A stretch of DNA of 64,000 bases, from positions 434,001 to 498,000 of the forward strand of contig CAVVFN010000002.1 of NCBI GenBank assembly GCA_963747515.1, in the 5' to 3' direction. This DNA is from Mariniphaga sp963747515. GTDB taxonomy: Bacteria > Bacteroidota > Bacteroidia > Bacteroidales > Prolixibacteraceae. The notes beneath the pieces are model-generated. The model was not told the origin of the DNA, searched no databases, and saw nothing but the letters and a program-made list of their open reading frames with translations. Every line of letters starts with the position of its first letter. The stretch's first letter is position 1. Below are positions 16,313-23,659 of this stretch, piece after piece. The translations under genes were made by a program, and so were the position numbers.

Positions 16313-17551
16313 ATGAAATTCAAAATTACAAATTTAGTTCTCTGGCAGAAATTAATAGAATTAGGGACAGAAATCAATATACTTACCCAAATGTTTCCAA
16401 AAAAAGAAGGCAGAAAATTTGAAGTTTCCCGCTACTTCGGTCTTCGGTCTTCGGTCTTCAAGCCTCTCCGGTCTCCGGTCTTCGGTCTTCGGTCTTCAAG
16501 CCTCTTAGTCCTAATTTTTAGTATAGGCATATTGGCCGGCTGCAAAAACCAGGCGGCGGAGCAAAGGGAGTTAGGAAGAATGAACCGTTTCGAAGATCAA
16601 AACATTGTGGTGACTGAAAAGGCATACAAAGGTACCTTTTACCGGGAGTTTGAAAGCAACGGCAAACTGGAGGCGGTACGGCGGGCAATTCTGCAGTATG
16701 AGCTGGACGAGGAAATCCTGACCGTGGATATAAGAAACGGGCAGCGCGTGGAGAAAGGACAAATGTTATCCACCCTTGACGGTACGAACCAGTGTTACAG
16801 CTACGATAAAGCCTGCAGGATGGTGGAGAAAAACCTGCTGGAGCTGGAAAATTCGCTCATCGGGATGGGTTACCAGATTAAAGATACCCTAAGTGTGCCA
16901 TCCCATCTGATGAATGTGGCATTGATTCGCTCGGGGTACAGTGAAGCTATCAGTGAAAAGAAAATGGCACAACTGAACCTGAAGAAACTTACGGTTACGG
17001 CCCCGTTTGCAGGTATAGTTGCCGGGTTAAAGGCAAAACCTTTTAACCGTTCCGGGCAGTACAAGGAATTTTGTACCCTCATCGACGATTCCTCTTTCGA
17101 AGTGGAGTTTCCGGTGCTGGAAAGCGAGGCGGTAAAGCTGTCAGCCGGTATGCCGGTGGCTGTAATTCCGTATGCATTCGACGGCGATACCATAAGCGGT
17201 TACCTGTCGGCCATTAATCCTGCAGTCAGCGAGTCGGGAATGGTACTGGCAACGGCGCTGGTAGAAAACAAAACCGGAAAGCTTACCGACGGCATGAATG
17301 CAAAGGTGATTGTCAGGGAAGCAGTCCCCGACCAACTTATCATTCCCAAAAGCGCCATAACCCTTCGCCAGGAACGGAAAGTGGTGTTTGTATGCAAAAA
17401 CGACACCGCCCATTGGAGGTACGTGAATGTGGGTGAAGAAAACGCGCATTATTGCACTATCCGGGGAAATGAAATTCAGCCGGGGGAAGAGGTGGTGGTG
17501 GATGGCAATTTTAATCTGAGCCATCTGGCAAAGGTGACAAAGATGGAGTGA
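16313..17551 (+). CDS. RND periplasmic adaptor (HlyD/MFP) with chimeric N-terminus
   Basis: A membrane-fusion adaptor that links the RND pumps to TolC. The lipoyl-like motif (DIRNGQRVEKGQ-x-L) is at about residues 137-150, the helical hairpin at 165-225, then the beta-barrel and membrane-proximal domains to 412. The lipoprotein signal LLVLIFSIGILAGC ends at about residue 79, unusually far in. Residues 1-33 are a diverged copy of the S23 protein N-terminus and residues 40-64 are translated CTTCGGTCTTC repeat. No in-frame ATG, GTG or TTG lies between the repeat and the signal peptide core, so the gene probably uses the S23-derived ATG. Confidence 0.88.
   Translation: MKFKITNLVLWQKLIELGTEINILTQMFPKKEGRKFEVSRYFGLRSSVFKPLRSPVFGLRSSSLLVLIFSIGILAGCKNQAAEQRELGRMNRFEDQNIVVTEKAYKGTFYREFESNGKLEAVRRAILQYELDEEILTVDIRNGQRVEKGQMLSTLDGTNQCYSYDKACRMVEKNLLELENSLIGMGYQIKDTLSVPSHLMNVALIRSGYSEAISEKKMAQLNLKKLTVTAPFAGIVAGLKAKPFNRSGQYKEFCTLIDDSSFEVEFPVLESEAVKLSAGMPVAVIPYAFDGDTISGYLSAINPAVSESGMVLATALVENKTGKLTDGMNAKVIVREAVPDQLIIPKSAITLRQERKVVFVCKNDTAHWRYVNVGEENAHYCTIRGNEIQPGEEVVVDGNFNLSHLAKVTKME
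16425..16505. repeat. pyrimidine-rich repeat block inside the adaptor gene
   Basis: Tandem CTTCGGTCTTCGGTCTTCAAGCCTCTCC words are read in frame as repeated FGLRSS-like peptides. This is the right-hand (pyrimidine) half of the purine/pyrimidine unit, with a truncated S23 gene on its left. Confidence 0.85.
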
Positions 17552-17690
17552 GGGGGAAGACGTGAGACAGAAGACGGAAGACAGAAGACGGAAGTGGGAA
17601 GATGGAAGTGGGAAGACCGAAGATGGAAGACGGAAGTAGGAAGACCGGACTTCAAGCTTCTTCGGTCTTCAGACTTCAAGCTTCTTCAGC
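17552..17690. repeat. purine tract then pyrimidine tract, block C
   Basis: GGAAGACAGAAGACGGAAG words (17555-17645) switch to GGACTTCAAGCTTCTTCGGTCTTC (17647-17690). The layout is the same as block B. It lies between the adaptor stop and the second S23 gene. Confidence 0.85.
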
Positions 17691-17720
17691 CTTCAAACTT
17701 TAAACTAAAAATATCATTTT

Positions 17721-18074
17721 ATGAAATTTAAATTTGAAAATTTAATTATCTGGCAAAAATCAATGGAGTTTGGAGAAGAAATTAACAGCCTTGCCCATAA
17801 GTTTCCGAAAACTGAAATGTACAATCTCTCATCACAGATTAGAAGAGCTGCTGATTTAATTGCTCTTAATATATCGGAAGGTTCAATAGGTCAGTCGAAC
17901 CTGGAGTTTAAAAAGTTTTTAAGCTACTCAATACGTTCACTGGCCGAGGTAGTAACTTGTTTGTATAAAGCAAAAAACAGAACTTACATTTCAAATGAGG
18001 AATTTATGAAACACTATGAATTTTCATATAATCTGATGAATATGATGATTGCTTTCAGGAAGAATGTGAAGTAG
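17721..18074 (+). CDS. S23/IVP-type four-helix-bundle protein, intact copy
   Basis: A 117-residue protein, the usual length of the family, nearly identical at DNA level to the gene at 15813 (a handful of substitutions before the frameshift). The motifs are as there, and the C-terminus SYNLMNMMIAF is intact. Such proteins form pentameric barrels that bind nucleic acid in the related Avd case; the role of stand-alone copies is unknown. It interrupts the adaptor-pump gene order and is flanked by the purine/pyrimidine repeats, which suggests that gene and repeats move together (inference). Confidence 0.9.
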   Translation: MKFKFENLIIWQKSMEFGEEINSLAHKFPKTEMYNLSSQIRRAADLIALNISEGSIGQSNLEFKKFLSYSIRSLAEVVTCLYKAKNRTYISNEEFMKHYEFSYNLMNMMIAFRKNVK

Positions 18075-18240
18075 AGGGAAGACGGGAGAAGGAGTTGGAA
18101 GACGGAAGACGGAAGACGGAAGTTGGAGGACGGGAGTCGGAAGTCGGAAGTCGGAAGAGGGAAGGACTTCCAACTTCCTCACACTTCGGACTTCGGTCAT
18201 CAAGCTTCATACTTCGGTCTTCGGACTTCGATCTTCCAAC
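18075..18240. repeat. purine tract then pyrimidine tract, block D
   Basis: GGAAGACGGAAGACGGAAG and GTCGGAAGTCGGAAG words (18080-18160) switch to ACTTCCAACTTCCTCACACTTCGG and CTTCGGTCTTCGG (18164-18238). It ends 15 bases before the start of RND pump 2. Confidence 0.85.
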
Positions 18241-18254
18241 TTAATATTTAAACT

Positions 18255-21200
18255 ATGGTAAAATTTTTAATAAAACGTCCCATTGCTGTTACGGTTACGC
18301 TGATAGCTTTTATTGTGATGAGCATGGTAGCTGCGGGGCTGATACCGGTGTCGCTGATGCCGGAAATTGCTATTCCTGAAATTGTGGTGAACATGAATGT
18401 GCAGGGAAAACCGGCAAAGGAGATGGAGGAACAGTTTGTGAGCAAGGTACGCCGGCAACTGCTGCAGGTGTCACACCTGAACGACATTGAAAGCACCTCG
18501 TCAAACGGGCAGGGGAACATCCGCCTGGTGTTTAACTACGGCACCAACATCAACTATGCGTTTATCGAGGTGAATGAAAAAATCGATGCCCTGATGCATT
18601 CCCTTCCGGCTGAGTTTACACGGCCGCGTGTGATAAAAACCTCTGCCACCGATATTCCGGTATTTTACCTGAACGTGAGCCTGAAAGATTCGCTCGATGA
18701 GAACCGATTCATGGAGTTGAGCGAGTTCTGCGAACAGGTAATCAAAAAGCGGGTGGAACAACTGCCGGAGGCTGCAATGGCCGACATCAGCGGACTGGAG
18801 TTTCCGGAAATTGTATTGCAGGCCGATATGGACCGCTTAACCCACCTGGGCATCGACCGTTCTACCTTTACCGATGCACTTGAAACCAACAACTATTCGG
18901 TGGGGAATATAAAGGTGCGCAACGGCCTGTATGAATTTAATGTGCGGTATGCCTCTTTGCTTAAAAACCGCACCGACATAGAAAACATATTTGTGGAAAT
19001 AAACAACCGGGTGTTCAGGCTGAAAGATTTGGCCGACATTGCCATCCGCCCTGAACCCGATAAGGGCATTTACCTTTCCGACAACACCCGTTCGGTAGTG
19101 ATGGCGGTGATTAAGAAATCGGATGCCCGTGTTGCTTCCCTGAAGGAGAATACCGAAAAGCTGTTAACCCAGCTCCGTGATGATTATCCCAGGCTCAACT
19201 TTACCATTGAGCGCAACCAGACCGAACTGCTCGATTATTCATTGGGCAACCTGAAATCGGGACTGCTGGCTGGCGGCTTACTGGCATTCTTTATCATGTT
19301 CCTGTTTCTGAAAGATTTGAAATCGCCGCTTCTGATTGGCATATCCGTACCCGTGAGTCTGGCCATCAGCCTGCTGTTTTTCTACCTGCTGGGCATCTCC
19401 ATCAACATCATCTCCCTCTCCGGCCTTATCCTGGGCGTAGGCATGATGATCGACAACTCCATCATCGTCATCGACAACATCATCCAGCATTACGACAGAC
19501 AGACTTTTAGACACAAGACGGATAGACACAAGACACAAGACAATGAGACACAAGATAATCCGGCTTCCGACTCCGGTCTTCCGTCTTCCGTCCCTTCTTC
19601 TCCCACTTCGGTCTCCGGTCTTCCGTCTTCTTCCCAACATTCAAACATTCAAACGATCTCAAACGATTTCAAACTCTTAGATCTTGCCTGCATCTCCGGC
19701 ACCAACGAAGTCATCCGTCCGCTCATCAGTTCGGTGCTGACTACCTGTGCGGTATTTGTTCCGCTAGTATTTCTGAGCGGTATTTCCGGAGCGCTGTTTT
19801 ACGATCAGGCCATGGCGGTAGCCATCGGACTGGGGGTTTCGCTACTGGTGTCTTTTACCCTGATACCGGTCTACTTCCGTATATTGTACCGGGGGAAGAA
19901 CGAAAATAAAACCTCCCTCACTTCGAAGAAAAAATGGTTTGAAAAGCTGCACCTTTACAGTCATCTTGAGGACTCCTATTCCAGGGGGTTTGATTTTGTT
20001 TTTCGCAATCATACCTCATTTTTCATACTGGCTGTGTTGCTTATTGTTTCAGGCTTTTTTGTTTTCAATGGCATGAAAAAGGAAAAATTCCCTGCATTCA
20101 AACAGACCGAAGGCATCTTTACCATCGACTGGAACCGCAACATTACCGTTGCCGAGAACCACAGGCGCATGAATGAATTTTTAAGGCAGAACGATGCCCT
20201 CATACAAACTTCCTCGTGCATGATAGGCGGGCAGGACTTCCTGCTGGATGCCTCCTCGAAACAGGGGTCTTCCGAAACGCAGCTTTACATAAAGGCAAAA
20301 TCGGAGGAGGCATTGCCTGAAGTGGCAGAACGGTTCAGGGACTATTGCAACGCCGGCTATCCGGAGGCAGTTGCTGCTGTAATGCCTCCTCCAACGCTTT
20401 TCGAGAAAGTATTTAGCAGCCGGTCGTCGCCGCTTGAGATCAGGCTTATAAACCGGAATGGAGAGGAAGTCCCGTCGCCTGAAACCATTCGGGAAATCAC
20501 CTCACAGGTAGCCCAGGCAACAGGTATCCGGGAAAACAACCGGTTGCGGCTGCAGGATTATTTTTTAATCGTGCCCGACTACGAGCGCATGCTGCTTTAC
20601 GATGTACCGGTTGATGAAATGATTTCTGAGCTCAGGAAGGCATTCAGCCAGTTGCAGGTATTCACCCTGAAGCAGGGGCAAAACCAGGTTCCGGTTTTTT
20701 TGGCCGGACACGAAAAGTCGCTTCACCAGGTCATACAATCCACCAGGGTGCAAAGCGGAAACCGGCAGCAGGTTCCCCTGGCCTCACTGGTGAGTATCCG
20801 GGAAGACATCGGTTACAAGGATCTGCACGGAGGCAAGTCTGACAATTACGTTTCCCTTGGGTACGATGTTTCTGCAGGGGAATCGAAAGAGGTGGTTTCG
20901 GCATATAACCTATTGCTGCAATCGAGGCCTGACCTTGAAATGGAAATCCGGGGCAGCCTCTCGGAAAATATCCATTTGTTTAAGGAAATGGCTATTATTT
21001 TGCTGGTGTCGCTGCTGCTGCTCTATTTCATCCTGGCAGCACAGTTCGAGTCGTTGCTGCAGCCGCTTATCGTGCTGATTGAAATCCCCATCGATATTGC
21101 AGGGGCGCTCATCCTGCTGTATGTGACAGGAAACAGCCTGAACCTGATGGCTTTTATAGGAATCATTGTAATGACCGGCATCATCATCAACGATTCCATT

Positions 21201-21512
21201 TTAAAAATCGACACCATCAACCGACTGGTGAAAACCAACCTGCCTGTACTTGAAGCAATACATTTGGGGGGCAAACGCCGCTTAAAACCCATTATCATGA
21301 CCAGCGCCACCACCATTCTGGCCATGATTCCATTTTTGTTTGGCAACGATATGGGCTCCCGGCTGCAACAGCCTCTGGCCATAACTGTTATCGGAGGCAT
21401 GTTCATCGGCACGCTGGTGAGTTTGTATTTTATTCCGCTGTGTTATTATTACCTGTATAAGGCAAAAAAGAATCTCAATCCCGTACTTGTCTCAAACGAT
21501 AATAAGTTTTAA
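18255..21512 (+). CDS. RND-family efflux permease 2
   Basis: A 1085-residue AcrB-type permease. The N-terminus is typical (MVKFLIKRPIAVTVTLIAFI). TM4 has GMMIDNSIIVIDNI and TM10 has GIIINDSILKID, with Asn in place of the AcrB Lys. About 58 residues after the TM4 motif (roughly residues 415-473) are Ser/Thr/Asp/Gln-rich and encoded by the repeat family; removing them joins QHYD directly to LLDLACISGTNEVIRP, the normal family sequence. The insert is in frame and lies on the cytoplasmic side. This pump and pump 1 flank one adaptor, so they may form a hetero-oligomer like MdtBC (inference). Confidence 0.92.
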   Translation: MVKFLIKRPIAVTVTLIAFIVMSMVAAGLIPVSLMPEIAIPEIVVNMNVQGKPAKEMEEQFVSKVRRQLLQVSHLNDIESTSSNGQGNIRLVFNYGTNINYAFIEVNEKIDALMHSLPAEFTRPRVIKTSATDIPVFYLNVSLKDSLDENRFMELSEFCEQVIKKRVEQLPEAAMADISGLEFPEIVLQADMDRLTHLGIDRSTFTDALETNNYSVGNIKVRNGLYEFNVRYASLLKNRTDIENIFVEINNRVFRLKDLADIAIRPEPDKGIYLSDNTRSVVMAVIKKSDARVASLKENTEKLLTQLRDDYPRLNFTIERNQTELLDYSLGNLKSGLLAGGLLAFFIMFLFLKDLKSPLLIGISVPVSLAISLLFFYLLGISINIISLSGLILGVGMMIDNSIIVIDNIIQHYDRQTFRHKTDRHKTQDNETQDNPASDSGLPSSVPSSPTSVSGLPSSSQHSNIQTISNDFKLLDLACISGTNEVIRPLISSVLTTCAVFVPLVFLSGISGALFYDQAMAVAIGLGVSLLVSFTLIPVYFRILYRGKNENKTSLTSKKKWFEKLHLYSHLEDSYSRGFDFVFRNHTSFFILAVLLIVSGFFVFNGMKKEKFPAFKQTEGIFTIDWNRNITVAENHRRMNEFLRQNDALIQTSSCMIGGQDFLLDASSKQGSSETQLYIKAKSEEALPEVAERFRDYCNAGYPEAVAAVMPPPTLFEKVFSSRSSPLEIRLINRNGEEVPSPETIREITSQVAQATGIRENNRLRLQDYFLIVPDYERMLLYDVPVDEMISELRKAFSQLQVFTLKQGQNQVPVFLAGHEKSLHQVIQSTRVQSGNRQQVPLASLVSIREDIGYKDLHGGKSDNYVSLGYDVSAGESKEVVSAYNLLLQSRPDLEMEIRGSLSENIHLFKEMAIILLVSLLLLYFILAAQFESLLQPLIVLIEIPIDIAGALILLYVTGNSLNLMAFIGIIVMTGIIINDSILKIDTINRLVKTNLPVLEAIHLGGKRRLKPIIMTSATTILAMIPFLFGNDMGSRLQQPLAITVIGGMFIGTLVSLYFIPLCYYYLYKAKKNLNPVLVSNDNKF
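19497..19675. repeat. in-frame repeat insertion inside RND pump 2
   Basis: ACACAAGACGGATAGACACAAG words on the left and CTTCCGTCTTCCGTCCC / GGTCTCCGGTCTTCCGTC on the right form the same purine-to-pyrimidine layout as blocks B-D, followed by AACATTCAAACATTCAAACG. About 178 bases are added without breaking the reading frame. Confidence 0.85.
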
Positions 21513-21545
21513 ATAACGCAGTAATTGTAAAAATGATTAATACCT

Positions 21546-21959
21546 ATGAAGAAGAAAACTTATGTAATTAAAATGCTGGCACTTCAATTTATAATATGCA
21601 TGTTACCGGCCTGTTTTTCCACGCCACCTGCACCTGGCACGGAAGCAGTTATTCAATTTGATGAATATGAGCACAGTTTTGGTACGCTCTCGTTTAAAAA
21701 GGAAACCGGATACAGTTTTCAGTTCTCCAATCCCGGGAAAGTACCTCTGGTAATAAATGATGTAAAGACATCCTGTGGCTGCACGGTTCCCGAATGGCCG
21801 CGGAAACCGGTTAAACCGGGTTCAACAGGTGAAATTAAGATTAAATACGATGCCGCCTCACCAGGTGCTTTCAGCAAGGAAATAACGGTACATTACAACG
21901 GAACCGGTTCCCCGGCGGTGTTAAGAATAAAAGGACAGGTGGAGTATCCCGATTTGTAA
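21546..21959 (+). CDS. DUF1573 lipoprotein
   Basis: A 137-residue lipoprotein: the leader ends in LPAC (Cys22). The rest is one DUF1573 domain, an immunoglobulin-like fold. The signatures are FGTLSFKKETGYSFQFSN, the SCGCTVPEWP motif near residues 75-84 and PGSTGEIKIKYDA near 95. DUF1573 proteins are abundant in Bacteroidota envelopes and have no agreed function. It lies 33 bases after pump 2 in the same orientation, so it is probably in the operon. Confidence 0.88.
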   Translation: MKKKTYVIKMLALQFIICMLPACFSTPPAPGTEAVIQFDEYEHSFGTLSFKKETGYSFQFSNPGKVPLVINDVKTSCGCTVPEWPRKPVKPGSTGEIKIKYDAASPGAFSKEITVHYNGTGSPAVLRIKGQVEYPDL

Positions 21960-21973
21960 TACCTCATACGTAG

Positions 21974-22012
21974 CCCTCTCCGCATGGAGAGGGAAGACAT
22001 CCGCAGGATGTC
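21974..22012. repeat. paired extragenic hairpins
   Basis: CCCTCTCCGCATGGAGAGGG (21974-21993) is a perfect eight-pair stem. It is followed by GACATCCGCAGGATGTC (21996-22012), another perfect stem. Both are typical of Bacteroidota intergenic palindromes. They lie between the DUF1573 and signal peptidase genes. Confidence 0.75.
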
Positions 22013-22055
22013 AGGGTGAGGGACAGGTACATCAATAAAAGAATGAAAGAAAATC

Positions 22056-23090
22056 ATGCAACTCAAACGGTTTAAAACAGCAGGTATCTTCGCCGGTATA
22101 TTTATTGCCGCCATTGTAGTGCGGGTATTTTTTATTGAAATCTACGCCATACCCAGCGGTTCGATGGAGGATACCGTTCTGCCGGGCGACAAGGTGTTGG
22201 TAAACAAGCTGGTCTACGGACCAAAGCTGCCTGCCTCGCCTTACGACATCCCGTGGGTAAACCTGGTATGGTTTTTAAGGGCAGGCGCTGCTGCCAATCC
22301 CGACTCGGTATACTGGGACTACCACCGGCTGTGGGGGTTATCCACCATAAAGCAGTCCGACATAATGGTGTTCTCCCATCCGCTGTGGGGTGGCCGCAAC
22401 AATTTTTACATCAAACGGTGCATGGCCCTGCCGGGTGATACATTGAAGATTGAAAACGGCAGGGTGAAAATAAACGGGCAGTACGCTGCTGAAAGCGACG
22501 GGGTAAAGCGGAAGTACACGATCTGGTCAAATAACCCGCAGGAGTTTACTCTTCTGGCCGACAGCCTTGGAGTTAGATTGCATGGTGGTTATTCCCGACA
22601 CAACGGTAAAGAACCACTGGAAGCTGTGCTGTCTGAAACTCAGAAAAAAGAGATTTCCCTTACCGATCTTGCCGATTCGCTGAAAATAAAAACCTGTACC
22701 GCCGATTCCGTTAACCGGGTATTTCCGGTAAACCGGCAGTTTGTGTGGACCATCGACAACTACGGGCCGCTGGTAATCCCTTACGAGGGTATGGTGCTTG
22801 AGCTGAACCTTGAGAATTTTCTGCTCCACCGCCGCACCATTAACCGTCTGGAAAAGGTAAAGCTGGAATTCAGGGATGACGGCTGTTATGTAGACGGGAA
22901 ACCGGCAACTCATTATGTGTTTAAACAAAACTACTACTTCATGCTGGGCGACAACCGCCACTTTTCCAACGACTCGCGCTACTGGGGTGTCGTTCCCGAA
23001 GAAAACATTGTTGGCAAAGCGTCAATGGTACTGTTTAATTACCGGAACAGGGAGTTTGCGTGGAAACGGACGGGGAAAAGAATTAGGTAG
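22056..23090 (+). CDS. lepB: signal peptidase I (S26 family)
   Basis: A 344-residue type I signal peptidase. There is one N-terminal membrane segment (9-28), then P-SGSM with catalytic Ser36 and YIKRCMALPGD with the general base Lys120. The C-terminal box GDNRHFSNDSRYWG is at about 303-316. It is a typical Bacteroidota long form with an inserted domain between Lys120 and the last box. The enzyme removes Sec leaders after A-x-A. Its position inside the pump block, next to peptide precursors whose leaders end in AQA and ANA, suggests that it may be their dedicated protease (inference); housekeeping function cannot be excluded. Confidence 0.93.
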   Translation: MQLKRFKTAGIFAGIFIAAIVVRVFFIEIYAIPSGSMEDTVLPGDKVLVNKLVYGPKLPASPYDIPWVNLVWFLRAGAAANPDSVYWDYHRLWGLSTIKQSDIMVFSHPLWGGRNNFYIKRCMALPGDTLKIENGRVKINGQYAAESDGVKRKYTIWSNNPQEFTLLADSLGVRLHGGYSRHNGKEPLEAVLSETQKKEISLTDLADSLKIKTCTADSVNRVFPVNRQFVWTIDNYGPLVIPYEGMVLELNLENFLLHRRTINRLEKVKLEFRDDGCYVDGKPATHYVFKQNYYFMLGDNRHFSNDSRYWGVVPEENIVGKASMVLFNYRNREFAWKRTGKRIR

Positions 23091-23640
23091 AGTTTGTGGT
23101 TTGTGGTTTGAAGGTTTACAGGTTTGAAGGTTTATAGGGTTCATATTGTTCATATTGTTTATGTTGTTGGAAGACCGGAGACCGAAGACGGAAGAAGGAG
23201 GAGTTGAAGGTTTGTATGTTTGGTGAAATTTGGTGTTTTTGTGGCAAAGAGTTTAGGCCTGAACGAAATTATATGGTTCATGTGGTTTATTTTGTTCATG
23301 TTGTTGGAAGACCGAAGACCGAAGACCGGAGACCGGAGACTGAAGACGGAAGAAGGAGGAGTTGAAGGTTTGTATGTTTGGTGAAATTTGGTGTTTTTGT
23401 GTTTTTGTGGCAAAGAGTTTAGGCCCGAACGAAATTATATGGTTCATGTGGTTCATGTTGTTGGAAGACAGAAGACCGGAGACCGAAGAAGGAGGAGTTG
23501 AAGGTTTGTATGTTTGTTGAAATTTGGTGGTTTTGGTGGCAAAGAGTTTAGGCCCGAACGAAATTATATGGTTCATGTGGTTTATGTTGTTGGAAGACCA
23601 AATGTGGAAGATGGAAGACCGAAAACCGAAAAATGAAAAA
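23091..23640. repeat. composite repeat block, three imperfect long units
   Basis: A unit of GTTGGAAGACCGGAGACCGAAG, GGAGGAGTTGAAGGTTTGTATG, TTTTTGTGGCAAAGAGTTTAGGCC and GAACGAAATTATATGGTTCATG occurs three times (GAACGAAATT at 23261, 23427 and 23556). Spacings of 166 and 129 bases differ because the purine words inside vary in number. No gene is present; the minus-strand frames are repeat translations. Confidence 0.85.
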
Positions 23641-23659
23641 ATCATAATCTAAATTTATC

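Noticed and set aside
15813..18074. Diversity-generating retroelement suggested by the Avd-like four-helix proteins
   Set aside because: No reverse transcriptase, no template/variable repeat pair with adenine-specific differences; the genes are better described as S23-type stand-alone copies.
15587..18240. CRISPR array as an explanation for the GGAAGACGGAAG blocks
   Set aside because: Units are 6-20 bases, variable and contiguous with no unique spacers, and no cas genes are present.
23159..23645. 84- and 130-codon minus-strand frames
   Set aside because: They translate the composite repeat array (SVFGLRSP, NHMNHI iterations).
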